From assembly GCA_021295915.1 (NCBI GenBank), contig JAGWBK010000021.1, positions 1 to 63,235 on the forward strand: a stretch of DNA of 63,235 bases, in the 5' to 3' direction. The translations under genes were made by a program, and so were the position numbers. This DNA comes from Dehalococcoidia bacterium (lineage in GTDB: Bacteria; Chloroflexota; Dehalococcoidia; Lucifugimonadales; UBA1123). The notes beneath the pieces were generated by a model, which searched no databases, was not told where the DNA came from, and was given only the letters and a program-made list of their open reading frames with translations. Below, in pieces: positions 1-8,738 of this stretch (the stretch's first letter is position 1; the number at the start of each line of letters is the position of its first letter).

Positions 1-352
1 CGGATGGGACTGGATAGAGGAAGCGGTCCAGGGTCTACCTTCCCGTCATGCGGCATACTCAGACTGAAACGGTATAAGGTCAACATACTTTTGTCGTCGG
101 CAACTATCAATTTACGTAAAGGACCTGTTTGCGGAGAAGGGATGTGCCGACGATACCGTTTGACGCGCTTTACAAAAGGAAACTGGGCTCCAACATAGCC
201 ACTTCGCCGAGCATAAAAAGATTTCGCGATGACTACACCTTGAAGCGGTAATAGCCAGTTTCTAGATGCTACCTCACCATCTGTTAATCCTAGTGAACAC
301 GGGAGTCCATAGGATTCTCGTACATCTGGGGTTGCATCACGGCGAACTGGTA
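1..352. other. No gene seen
   Basis: This first stretch looks richer in A and T than the genes beside it. I find no ORF with a ribosome binding site and believable codon use, no tRNA or rRNA signature and no strong terminator. A short open frame on the plus strand near the left end has no recognisable protein character. The stretch lies downstream of the DUF1501 gene, so it may hold that operon's 3' end. Confidence 0.5.
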
Positions 353-1483
353 CTAGACTTTCAGCGCGCCGATCTTTTCGTATTCGCCTTTGACTATGGG
401 GCGGGCTTCGACTTCTAGCCAGTCTTCGAGGATCTCGGTGTAGACGCTGCGGAAGTCGAGGTTGAAGGCCAGGTCGCCCTCCACGAGGGTCTCGGGGGCG
501 AGCGACGGGTACTCGGAGTAGTTACCGCCGTTGACGCCGTCGCCGATCATGAAGGCGACGCCGCCTGAGCCGTGGTCGGTGCCGTTGCCGTTGTCCTTGA
601 CGCGGCGTCCGAACTCGGAGAAGACCAAGATCAGCACGTCCTCGCTGGCGTCGTGCTGCTTGAGGTCGGTGTAGAGGTCGTAGATGCCGCCTGCGACGTG
701 GTCCCAGAGCGTGTTGAGCAGCGCGACCTCGTTGGTGTGGGTGTCGAAGCTGCCGTGCTGGGTGTAGCAGATGCGTGTGCCGATGTCGGCGGTCAGCACC
801 TGTGCGGCGTCACGGGCACGTGCGGCGAACCCGTTGGAGGCGTACTCGACGTTGGACTCGTACTTCTCGGGCACGGAGCTGAGTATGTCGGAGCCGCGCA
901 GCGCGTCGAGTCCGGTCTGGCTCAGGAAGTCCATGACGGGACCGCTGCCGATGGCGTGGGTGTACATGTGGCGGAAGGCGTCGAGCGCCTCTTCGCGCTG
1001 ATCGTTGGCGTCCATGTGACTGAGAAGGCCATACGTGGAGAGGTCCGAGACCGAGGCGACGGGCGCGTTCTTGGCGACGAGCGCCCTGGGGAGGGCTGCG
1101 CCGAAATTGACTGCGGCCACTACGTTGTCGCCCTCAGGGTGCATGTCGCGGACCGCCTGTCCGAGCCAGCCTTCGTCGCCGACCTTGGTCGGCTCAGCAG
1201 TGTGCCAGATGTCCATCGAGCGGAAGTGGGAGCGGCTCGGCACCGGATAGCCCACACCGTGGATGATGGCGACCTTGCCGTCGTCGTACAGGTCCTTGAT
1301 CGGGCCCATGGACGGGTTGAAGCCGTACTGGTCGTCCAGAGGAATGACGTCTTCCTGCTGAATGCGGACGTTGGGCCGGTTGTCCACGTACTCTGGGTTG
1401 GTGTACGGGACAATGCAGTTGAGATAGTCATTGCCGCCCGAGAGCTGGACTACGACGAGCTTTCGGTTCTTTCCTGCACCCAT
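353..1483 (-). CDS. DUF1501 family protein
   Basis: This 376-residue DUF1501 protein belongs to the sulfatase/alkaline-phosphatase-like fold. Its enzymatic role is not established. Family landmarks are visible: LSGGND (14-19), RSHFRSMDIWH (84-94), GSFDTHTNE (244-252), FSEFGRR (288-294) and TDHGSGG (302-308). The ATG is preceded by AAGGAG at good spacing. Many relatives carry a twin-arginine signal, but none is visible here, so the start could be shorter than the ancestral one or the protein cytoplasmic. It is the last gene of a minus-strand run with NHL and DUF1800 genes. DUF1501 and DUF1800 genes are commonly paired in bacterial genomes, which suggests a shared but undefined process. Family call sure, function unknown. 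Confidence 0.92.
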   Translation of the reverse strand: MGAGKNRKLVVVQLSGGNDYLNCIVPYTNPEYVDNRPNVRIQQEDVIPLDDQYGFNPSMGPIKDLYDDGKVAIIHGVGYPVPSRSHFRSMDIWHTAEPTKVGDEGWLGQAVRDMHPEGDNVVAAVNFGAALPRALVAKNAPVASVSDLSTYGLLSHMDANDQREEALDAFRHMYTHAIGSGPVMDFLSQTGLDALRGSDILSSVPEKYESNVEYASNGFAARARDAAQVLTADIGTRICYTQHGSFDTHTNEVALLNTLWDHVAGGIYDLYTDLKQHDASEDVLILVFSEFGRRVKDNGNGTDHGSGGVAFMIGDGVNGGNYSEYPSLAPETLVEGDLAFNLDFRSVYTEILEDWLEVEARPIVKGEYEKIGALKV

Positions 1484-1559
1484 TTCTATTTGCTCCTTGT
1501 GTTCTCCACGCTGTCTTGTGCACGACCTTGGGGCGTACCTGTTCTATCTGCTCTGAGGA

Positions 1560-2570
1560 TTAAGCTTTTTCGTAGACCTGGAAGCGGTGGCGGCCCGTCT
1601 CGAGTATGTACACGCGCTCCTGGTCGTCGAGTGCAACGCGGATCGGGTCCCAGAAGTAGGGCTCGATCCTTGCCGAGGTCTCGCCGGGGTCGTCAGTGTC
1701 AGATTCGAAGATCGGGACGAACTTTGATCTTGCCTCGAGTTCATCGGCGTTGGCTTCGAGGTACTCGACGGCCCACGCACCGAGAATGGCGTTGCCGCGG
1801 ATCTTCTGAATGAAGCCGCCCTCGGGGTCGAGCACCTGGACACGCTGGTTCATCCAGTCGGCCACGTACATGTTGCCCTCGGAGTCGACTGCGAGTCCTG
1901 ATGGGCGGTTGAACTGGCCATCGCCGTCGCCGGAGGTTCCGAACTTGGCGACGAACTCGCCGTCCGGCGTGAACTTCTGGATGCGGTCGTTGCGCCAGTC
2001 GGCTACATAGATGTGGCCGTCCGGGGCCTGAGTGATTCCCCATGGGAGATTGAACTGGCCGTCGCCATCACCGTGGCTGCCCCACTTGTCGAGGAACTGG
2101 CCGTCCTTTGTGAGCTTCTGGATGCGGTGGTTGCGGTGATCGACCAGCAGCATGTTGTCGTCCTGGTCGAAGAGCAGACCGGAGACGCCGTCGAACTCGC
2201 CGTCGGCAGTCCCCTTGGTGCCCCAGGTAGTCTGGACGTTGCCCTCGCGGTCGTAGACGGTAATTCGCTGCAGGAAGTCGTCTCCGAGGTAGAGATTTTC
2301 GTCTCTGTCCATCGCGAGCGCCGACGGCCAAATCATCTGGCCTGGCGCGCTGCCGTAGCCGCCGATCTGTCCGAAGAACTCGTGGTCGATGGTCGCCATC
2401 TGGATGCCGACGATGTCGAGGGCCGTCGTGTTGCTACGGCTGGCCACGAAGATGCGTCCGTCGGAGCGTATGACGAAGTCGGTCGGAAGGTGGAAGCCGC
2501 GTCCGCCCTGGTCGGCTACGAAGCCGACGGTGGTGACGGGCTTTAGCTGGAATTTCGTTTGTGTGGTCAT
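1560..2570 (-). CDS. NHL-repeat beta-propeller protein
   Basis: This is a protein of about 336 residues made almost entirely of NHL repeats: units with the pattern DGxxYVADxxNxRIQKFxxxGxF recur about six times, which would form a six-bladed propeller. Such propellers bind ligands or partners, and some are lyases or peptidylglycine-amidating enzymes; nothing here identifies a reaction. No signal peptide is visible. I place the start at the ATG at 2570 (MTTQTKF). An upstream in-frame ATG would add residues encoded by a palindromic repeat (2593-2615), so I reject it. The gene sits between DUF1800 and DUF1501 in the same direction and is probably cotranscribed with them. Confidence 0.88.
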   Translation of the reverse strand: MTTQTKFQLKPVTTVGFVADQGGRGFHLPTDFVIRSDGRIFVASRSNTTALDIVGIQMATIDHEFFGQIGGYGSAPGQMIWPSALAMDRDENLYLGDDFLQRITVYDREGNVQTTWGTKGTADGEFDGVSGLLFDQDDNMLLVDHRNHRIQKLTKDGQFLDKWGSHGDGDGQFNLPWGITQAPDGHIYVADWRNDRIQKFTPDGEFVAKFGTSGDGDGQFNRPSGLAVDSEGNMYVADWMNQRVQVLDPEGGFIQKIRGNAILGAWAVEYLEANADELEARSKFVPIFESDTDDPGETSARIEPYFWDPIRVALDDQERVYILETGRHRFQVYEKA

Positions 2571-2581
2571 GGGGTATTCAC

Positions 2582-2616
2582 CCTCACCCCAGCCCTCTCC
2601 CATCAAGGGAGAGGGG
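2582..2616. repeat. Palindromic REP-like repeat, family A
   Basis: A 9-bp perfect stem (CCCTCTCCC at 2593-2601, GGGAGAGGG at 2607-2615) has a 5-nt loop and is flanked by CCCTCACCCCAG. The same element, in opposite orientation and with the same flank, lies at 60497-60529. It sits immediately upstream of the NHL gene, where it could act as an mRNA processing or attenuation hairpin. Confidence 0.8.
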
Positions 2617-2637
2617 GCTTGTAGATAGCATATTCGG

Positions 2638-4063
2638 CTAGGCCGTCTGGTACTCCTGTGTCGTCACGATTAGCTGGACCAGTGTGACGATGTGGCGGTC
2701 GGTGTCGGGGTTCGGGAACGACATGTCGCCCCACTTGGAGGCGTAGTCGATCAGGCCGGCCCTGGTAGTCTCGACCACGGGAAGCGGGCCGAGGATGTCG
2801 AGGCAGGCGTCTACGACCTGCTCTGGCGACATCGGCTGACCTCCGGAGCGCTCGGCAATCCGGTCGATCATGGCGCGGATGCCGGGCTTGTCGGGGTCGT
2901 TCAGCACGCGGCTGGCGAAGTTGACCCGCTGCACGTCACTCGCTGCCTCCCTGCCATCCCTCCACACTGGGGGGATTAAGCAGGCCCTGGCCCATCGCCG
3001 CGCACGCTCCGGCGGCGGCGTAGGTATCAGTCGACGGCAGGTCGATCGGGCCTGCGAGTCGCAGGGTGCCTACGACCATTTCGGCGGGGCTCTTGATCCG
3101 CGCGAACCTGGAGGCCTCGGACTTGAAGAAGTCAGAGTTGAACATGGCCCTCAGCATCGCGGAGATGTCGTACCCGGAGTCGAAGTAGGCCTGCGACATG
3201 ATCTCGATGGCCTCTGGATCGATCGGGTCGAAGTGCGGCCACTGCGGCACGGGAAGCTCGTCAGCCACGAAGAAGTGGTACAGGTGACGGGCGATGAATC
3301 GCGCTGTTGCGGGCTGCTTGCAGATGATGTCCACGACGTCTTCGCCGTTGAAGTCGCCGGTCTCGCCGAGGAAGGTCTTGTCCTCGTGGTCGTGGTCTTC
3401 GTCGTCATACTCGAACTGCCAGGCGATGTAGCCGTACGGCCTGGCCGTGTTGTTCCTCATCTTGATCGACATATAGTCGGGGTTGACGACTCGCCAACCG
3501 GTGAATGCTCGTGAGCACTCCTTGATGTCTTCTTCAGTGTAGTTGCCGACGCCCATCGAGAAGAGTTCGAGAATCTCGCGGCCATAGTTCTCGTTGATCG
3601 AGTCCATGTGGTTGTCCTGGTTGTCCAGCCACATGAGCATTGCGGGGTCGCGAGATAGCTGGACGAGCAGATCACGGAAGCTGCCCATGCCGTACTCGCG
3701 GAACATGTCGACCTGGTTGGTAACCATCCGAGCCTGGATGAGCTTCGTGGCAGCCGTGGCGAAGATGCGGTGCCAGAACAGGCACATCTTCTCGTTCAGC
3801 ACAGCGTCTGTATTTACCATCCTGAACACCCAGTGTGCACCGGCTGCCTGGCCGTTGCGCAGGTCGGACTGCTCGACGTGGTAGCGGCGGATGAGGTCGT
3901 GAGGGATGTCCACGGACGCCTTCTTGGCGAGAAGCTCCTCGACGGCGTCCTCGTAGCTCATGCTCATGTAGTGGTCCAACTCATCCGGCGTTGCGCCGAA
4001 TCCCGCGCGCCTGAGCAGATGTGCCGTCAGGGCGACGTCTTGCTTCTCGTGAACGGTGGTCAT
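2638..4063 (-). pseudogene. DUF1800 family protein, frameshifted near its C-terminus
   Basis: The N-terminal 375 residues (4063 down to the stop at 2936-2938) are a clear DUF1800 protein: AHLLRRAGFGATPDEL at the start, the FWHRIFAT region, the REILELFSMGVGNYTEED motif and a typical NPPSVEGWQGG near the end. A second minus-strand frame, ending at 2638, continues the family C-terminus (VQRVNFASRVLNDP through VTLVQLIVTTQEYQ). Between GGSE and VQRVNF only about four bases remain where the family normally has roughly ten residues, so a short deletion plus frame change near 2936-2944 is the simplest reading. It could be a decayed gene, a population variant or an assembly error. It heads the DUF1800-NHL-DUF1501 run. 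Confidence 0.85.
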
Positions 4064-4121
4064 TTTGGGCCTCTCCTTGGCGTATTGGAGTTCGGGTTGG
4101 AGTATATCAAACGACGGCAGC

Positions 4122-4141
4122 CCCCGTGTCTAGACACGGGG
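4122..4141 (-). terminator. 20-bp perfect palindrome over the stop codon of the Gfo/Idh gene
   Basis: CCCCGTGTCTAGACACGGGG is a perfect palindrome whose centre contains the TAG stop of the oxidoreductase gene. As RNA it would form an 8-bp stem with a CTAG loop. On the minus strand the following bases contain only a short TTT, so it is a weak candidate for intrinsic termination. It separates the oxidoreductase gene from the DUF1800 gene downstream and could equally be a protein-binding site. Confidence 0.45.
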
Positions 4142-5239
4142 TAGGCTTTTAGCTTCAGCAAGCTCCCTCTGAAGGGCGTCGTAGCGCTCGCGGTCGACGG
4201 GAATACTCACGGGCTGTCCGGTGCATCCGGACAGGGTGATTGCGGCGACCAGCTCCTGCGAGTTGCGGCCGTCTTCTCCGGTTATCTTCGGGTCGCGGTC
4301 CTCGAGGATGGCTGCTGCGAAATCGCCGATTGCGGGAACGTGTGTGTTCGGCACCGGGTCGAGCTCGTAGGTCTCTGTCTGGTGTCCGGGAGCGTCGTAG
4401 GTGGGCGACATGTCGTTGTCTATGAACTCCTGGACCGGGGTGTCGAGACGGTGGAGGGTGATCTTCCAGTCGTCCATGACAATCGCGCCGGACTCTCCCC
4501 ATAGCTCAAGACGCTGGTGGTTTGGAGCCTGCGTGGTGTTGCAGTGCATGCTGCCCTGGCCACCACCGTCGTAGGAGAGAATGGCTGTGGCGAAGTCCTC
4601 TACCTCGGCCGTGTGTCGAAGTGTCGAGATCATCCCGAACACGTTGCTGGGCATCCCGCCGAGCCACTGCATCATGTCTATCGCGTGGATGCCCTGGTTG
4701 ATCAACGTACCACCGCCCTCGTCGGCCCACGTTCCTCGCCACGCGAGGCGGTCGTAGTAGTCCTGGGTGCGAAGCATCGCTGAGGTCATGACGACGCGGT
4801 AGATATCGCCGATAGCTCCCCCGTCGATCAGCTCGCGCATCTTGAGCGCCTCTGACCGGAATCGGTTGTTGTAGAGCACGCCGAGCTTGACTCCGGCCTC
4901 TCTGCACGCGCTTACCATGTCGTCCGCCTCGGACGGCGTCACGCTCATCGGCTTCTCGACGAGTATGTGCTTGCCGGCAGCGGCTGACTTCAGCGTGATG
5001 TCGCGGTGCGACGGGTGCGGAGTGGCAATGACGACGGCGTCGACTTCAGGATGGGCGAGCGTGTCTTCGAGGGTGGGGAAGTGCGCTACGCCTAGCTCGT
5101 CGGCCTGCTGGCAGAGGGGTGCCTGCGTTCGCGCCGTGATGCCGACGAGTCGGCAGTTGTCGAGCTGGTTGATTGCTGCGATGTGGACGCGACCGATCAC
5201 TCCGGTCGATCCGATGACTGCGAGTCCGATGTTGCTCAT
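4130..5239 (-). CDS. Gfo/Idh/MocA family NAD(P)-dependent oxidoreductase
   Basis: This 369-residue protein has the Gfo/Idh/MocA architecture. An N-terminal Rossmann fold carries VIGSTGVIGRVH (8-19), followed by the family EKP motif (95-97) and a C-terminal substrate half containing NQGIHAIDMMQWLGG. EKP contributes the conserved lysine. Relatives oxidise or reduce sugar, inositol and related hydroxyls using NAD(P); the substrate here cannot be read from sequence. The nucleotide motif has STGVIG rather than the usual GxGxxG, a mild deviation. No signal peptide is seen, so it is cytoplasmic. It begins close to a divergent small membrane-protein gene and ends in a palindrome. Family sure, substrate unknown. 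Confidence 0.9.
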   Translation of the reverse strand: MSNIGLAVIGSTGVIGRVHIAAINQLDNCRLVGITARTQAPLCQQADELGVAHFPTLEDTLAHPEVDAVVIATPHPSHRDITLKSAAAGKHILVEKPMSVTPSEADDMVSACREAGVKLGVLYNNRFRSEALKMRELIDGGAIGDIYRVVMTSAMLRTQDYYDRLAWRGTWADEGGGTLINQGIHAIDMMQWLGGMPSNVFGMISTLRHTAEVEDFATAILSYDGGGQGSMHCNTTQAPNHQRLELWGESGAIVMDDWKITLHRLDTPVQEFIDNDMSPTYDAPGHQTETYELDPVPNTHVPAIGDFAAAILEDRDPKITGEDGRNSQELVAAITLSGCTGQPVSIPVDRERYDALQRELAEAKSLPRV

Positions 5240-5384
5240 GATTAGCTTGCTACCGAAAGGGGATTTGAACAGAATTCAGGATAGCACAGAGGCCATATCC
5301 GGCGACTAGCGGAAGCGTATACTGGTCGGTGCCTGAAGCTGCTCCAGGCTCTCGCTGCAGTTCGAGTCACAAGGAGACGTCGTC

Positions 5385-5801
5385 ATGGAGACGATCAGAA
5401 AGCCCCTCTCCGTAGTCCTCGGCCTCATGGCCATCGTCGTGCTGTTCCACTTCGTGTTCAACCCGTTCTATGAAGACGCGGTGGACGCTATATCGGTGTG
5501 GCACGTGCTGAACTGGGTCATGGCTGTCGGAATACTGATCACGCTGGCGCTGACCTACGTGCGTCGGGGGAGACTGGGAGCGGATAGCGCCACCACGACG
5601 TACATCTGCGTCAACGTGGCGTTCTACGTCGCCGTGGTGCTGGCGATCCTGTTCTTCTGGAACTGGTTCGACGACCTGACAGCTGGCGAGGACGGACAGA
5701 GCCCGACTCGCGGGTACTACTGGGTGATCATCAACGTGACGTTCGTAGTGCTATTGGGCACGGTGAGTGCGCGGCTGTGGAAGAATGACCCACGTGCCTG
5801 A
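5385..5801 (+). CDS. Small integral membrane protein, unknown function
   Basis: This 138-residue hydrophobic protein has four predicted membrane segments, about residues 8-27, 41-60, 73-93 and 113-130. The loop between the third and fourth contains WNWFDDLTAGEDGQSPTRGY. I do not recognise a family. The start is supported by AAGGAG upstream of ATG. It is divergent from the Gfo/Idh gene and lies about 60 bases before the ABC exporter ATPase on the same strand, so cotranscription with the exporter is possible but not shown. Confidence 0.75.
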   Translation: METIRKPLSVVLGLMAIVVLFHFVFNPFYEDAVDAISVWHVLNWVMAVGILITLALTYVRRGRLGADSATTTYICVNVAFYVAVVLAILFFWNWFDDLTAGEDGQSPTRGYYWVIINVTFVVLLGTVSARLWKNDPRA

Positions 5802-5862
5802 ACTACGTCTGAACACTTCCTGGTTTGTCGTGCTTGGCAGAGCCAGGCTATGAGCATGTGAA

Positions 5863-6867
5863 TTGATCGAGATACACGACCTGCGAAAGGTCTTTACCCA
5901 AAACGTTGGTAAGACCAGTATCTGGCGCAAGATGATTGGTCGACCAGAGACGACCGACCTTGTTGCTATCGATGGCCTGAGCCTGGACATTCGCGAGGGA
6001 GAGTTTTTTAGCCTGCTGGGTCCCAACGGAGCTGGGAAGACATCCACCGTCAAGATCCTGTGCACACTTCTGCTGCCAGACGGCGGTTCCTGCAGAGTTG
6101 GGGGGATGGACGTTGTGCGGAACGCCAGGGAGGTCAGGAGGCTGATCGGAGTGTCGATCCGGGGCGAGCGCAGCGTGTACTGGAGACTGACGGGTCGCCA
6201 GATGTACGGGATTCGAGGGAGCGCCGCCCGAACTCGTGTCGAAGAAGTCTCGCGGGTAGTTGGGCTCGCAGACCGCATCGACGACTACGTCGAGCGATAC
6301 TCAATGGGAATGAAGCAGCGTCTGGCCATCGGGGCGTCACTGGTGCATCGTCCGACGATTCTCATGCTGGACGAGCCGACTATCGGTCTGGACCCACATG
6401 GAGCGCGGGCACTGAGGTCGCTGGTCAAGGAGCAATTGTGCGAGAGAGAGGGTGTCACGGTCCTCTATACAACCCACTACATGCAGGAAGCGGACGACAT
6501 GTCCGACCGTGTGGCCATCATTCATCACGGCAAGAAGGTGGCGGAGGGTACGCCGTCTGAGATGCGCGCCAGGGCGGGCGACAACCGGGTAGTTGAGATG
6601 GAGGTTGGCGTCGACGGCGGGCGCGGAATCGCGGCGCTGAACGAGCACCCGATGGTTGAAAGGGTGCTGTCCGTTCGCGAAGAGGCCAACACGTCGTATG
6701 TCAGACTGCGAACGAAGGAGCCGCTGAGGTCGGTTGGACAATTGTCACTTGAGGAGCGATTGTCCGGCGTTGATGTCCGGTCAGTCAACCTCGTTCAGCC
6801 GACACTGGAAGACGCATTCATAGCGCTGACGGGGTCGTCCATATCCGACACTGGCGACGTGGAGTGA
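5863..6867 (+). CDS. ABC-2 type exporter ATPase (NatA/DrrA-like)
   Basis: This 334-residue ATPase is expected to energise the two ABC-2 permeases that follow. Walker A is GPNGAGKTS (53-61), the signature region is YSMGMKQR (146-153), Walker B is LMLDEPTIGLDP (167-178) and the switch histidine is H205. The C-terminal 100 residues form the regulatory tail typical of drug, polysaccharide or sodium exporters. The Q-loop reads GERSVYWRLTG, as in a subset of this family. The start appears to be TTG, because nearby ATG and GTG codons run straight into a stop; no strong RBS is seen. What it exports is unknown. Confidence 0.9.
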   Translation: MIEIHDLRKVFTQNVGKTSIWRKMIGRPETTDLVAIDGLSLDIREGEFFSLLGPNGAGKTSTVKILCTLLLPDGGSCRVGGMDVVRNAREVRRLIGVSIRGERSVYWRLTGRQMYGIRGSAARTRVEEVSRVVGLADRIDDYVERYSMGMKQRLAIGASLVHRPTILMLDEPTIGLDPHGARALRSLVKEQLCEREGVTVLYTTHYMQEADDMSDRVAIIHHGKKVAEGTPSEMRARAGDNRVVEMEVGVDGGRGIAALNEHPMVERVLSVREEANTSYVRLRTKEPLRSVGQLSLEERLSGVDVRSVNLVQPTLEDAFIALTGSSISDTGDVE

Positions 6868-6874
6868 TGTCCCC

Positions 6875-7696
6875 GTGTTGATGGAGGTCATAACGACCGC
6901 GAAGTATGGCCTGATCTCGGACAGGCGCTCATACGGCTGGATACTCACCACTACGATAGGACCGTTCTTCCTGATGGCTCCATTCGTGCTGATGGCTGAA
7001 AGCCTAGTCGGGCCGGGCGGGCGGTTCAACGAGCCGTTCTTCGAGGCGACTGGCTACTCCAACTACCTCGGGTGGCTGATCATCCCGCTCATAGCGTTGA
7101 ACACCATGAACACGGTGTTCTCAAACGTATCGCAATCGCTACATGCCCAGAAGACATTCGGCACTCTCGAAAGGATTCTGGTATCGATGCAGTACCCGGC
7201 CTCGCTGCTAATCGGTCGCTGTATTTCCCACGGCACGTTTCTTCTATGGTTCGTCGGTGTACTCGCAGGGCTGTCGTTCCTGTTCCTCGGGCTCGAAGTG
7301 AACGTGGACGCGGCATCGGCCGCCGTGGTGATAGCCGCTCACCTGCTGGCCGTGTACGGGATGGCGTTCGCTTTTGCCAGTATGTTCCTGTGGATCGAGG
7401 ACGCGTTCATCGTGCAGACAGCGCTGTCGAGGGTGTTGTTCGGCCTGTTCACCGGTGCGACCTTCCCGCTGTCGATCTATCCCGACTGGGTGGAGTGGCT
7501 GGCGCGTCTGATCCCGTTCACATGGGCATTTGACCTGGAGCGGCGGGCTTTTCTGCTGGCTGAGCCGTTACCCTCTATCGCTCCTGATCTGTCGATTTTG
7601 CTGGGGCTCACTTTGGTGTGGTGGATAATCGGCTACGGCTGCTTCAGGATCATGCTCAACTACTCCAAGCGAAAGGGAAGGCTGGGTATCTACTGA
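6875..7696 (+). CDS. ABC-2 type permease, first subunit
   Basis: This hydrophobic protein of about 273 residues has six membrane segments and an ABC-2 layout: an N-terminal amphipathic stretch, then TM1 near IGPFFLMAPFVLMAES and a C-terminal segment beginning SILLGLTLVWWIIGYGCF. The GTG start at 6875 is favoured because GGAG lies 10 bases upstream; an ATG six bases later would also work. It follows the ATPase by 7 bases, and its TGA overlaps the ATG of the second permease by one base, which implies a translationally coupled three-gene operon and a heterodimeric membrane domain. Confidence 0.85.
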   Translation: MLMEVITTAKYGLISDRRSYGWILTTTIGPFFLMAPFVLMAESLVGPGGRFNEPFFEATGYSNYLGWLIIPLIALNTMNTVFSNVSQSLHAQKTFGTLERILVSMQYPASLLIGRCISHGTFLLWFVGVLAGLSFLFLGLEVNVDAASAAVVIAAHLLAVYGMAFAFASMFLWIEDAFIVQTALSRVLFGLFTGATFPLSIYPDWVEWLARLIPFTWAFDLERRAFLLAEPLPSIAPDLSILLGLTLVWWIIGYGCFRIMLNYSKRKGRLGIY

Positions 7697-8574
7697 TGAT
7701 CGGCGACGACGGCCACCCTCAGAGCCGAGCGCGCGAGGTAGGATCTGCGATCTACACGATCGCGCGAAACGAGCTGCTGCTGCAGACCAGGTACCGGACG
7801 AAGTTCCTTCTGGACCTGTTCAGCCCGGTGCTCGCTCTCGCTCCGATCATGCTTACCGCGTACTTCCTGACATCCGGACGGGAGTCGGGCAACCTGGCGC
7901 AGTCGGTGGGACTGCCGGACCACTTCACGTTCATCATGCTGGGGTACATGGCGTTCGCAGCTCTGGGCGTGGGCAATCCGATCATGCACTACACAGGGTC
8001 AGCGTGGACGATGCGGATGCTTCAGGAGACGGGAGTGCTGGAGCGGAACCTGCTTGCCCCGATGCCCCGCGAGGCCCTGATACTCGGTACCGGCCTGTAC
8101 TACGCCGTGTTATACCTGTTCCACGTCGCGTACGTTCTGGCGGCCAGTCTTATCTTTCTTGACCTGGACTTCGCACTGACGGCTTCAGGGATCGCGGTCG
8201 CCGGGGGGCTGCTGATCGCAATGTCGATGATGTCGATACTGCTGGGTTTTCTTATGGCGGCTGTTTCTCTCGTGATGCGTGACGGCTCGGTGGCGCTGCT
8301 GGTGATCCACAGACCGTTCCTTCTGCTGACGGGAGCGTACTTCCTGGTGGAGCTGCTGCCGCAGCCGTTCAGGTTCCTGGCGATGGTCAATCCGCTCGCG
8401 TACGCGATAGATGCATTCCGCGGGTCGCTTTCAAGTTCGACGCTGCTTCTGCCGCTGGCGGTGGAGTGTGTCATCGTCGTCGTGTCCACCGTACTGATTG
8501 GGATCGTAGGCATCTGGGTGTTCAGGCGGATACTAGACCGCCAACTCAGGACTGGGGAGCTGAGCATTTACTAG
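7696..8574 (+). CDS. ABC-2 type permease, second subunit
   Basis: This is a 292-residue ABC-2 permease with six predicted membrane segments. The central part includes YMAFAALGVGNPIMHYTGSA, and the end reads RILDRQLRTGELSIY. I use the ATG at 7696, which overlaps the previous stop (TGATG). Earlier in-frame starts would lie inside the preceding gene and give an implausible soluble leader. With the preceding ATPase and permease it forms a complete exporter; homologous operons export drugs, lipids or polysaccharides, and nothing here chooses among them. Confidence 0.87.
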   Translation: MIGDDGHPQSRAREVGSAIYTIARNELLLQTRYRTKFLLDLFSPVLALAPIMLTAYFLTSGRESGNLAQSVGLPDHFTFIMLGYMAFAALGVGNPIMHYTGSAWTMRMLQETGVLERNLLAPMPREALILGTGLYYAVLYLFHVAYVLAASLIFLDLDFALTASGIAVAGGLLIAMSMMSILLGFLMAAVSLVMRDGSVALLVIHRPFLLLTGAYFLVELLPQPFRFLAMVNPLAYAIDAFRGSLSSSTLLLPLAVECVIVVVSTVLIGIVGIWVFRRILDRQLRTGELSIY

Positions 8575-8738
8575 GTAGACGCCCTCAAGCAGGACGTGAT
8601 GAGACACAACAGATTGCCGCATCGACGAACGGGGTCAGAGGTGCGAGAAAGTGGGCGAGCTTGTTGTGCACTGAATATGAGGCACGTTAGTACTCAACTA
8701 GAGCGGTGGCGGACATGCCGGACGCATGTTGCAGGCTA

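Noticed and set aside
572-1813. Long plus-strand frame of about 413 residues opposite the DUF1501/NHL genes
   Set aside because: It is valine- and aspartate-rich with no fold signature and lies antisense to two clear genes; it is a shadow of GC-rich coding sequence.
2571-2606. Upstream in-frame start for the NHL protein
   Set aside because: It would translate the palindromic repeat into MMGEGWGEGE-type peptide; the ATG at 2570 is better.
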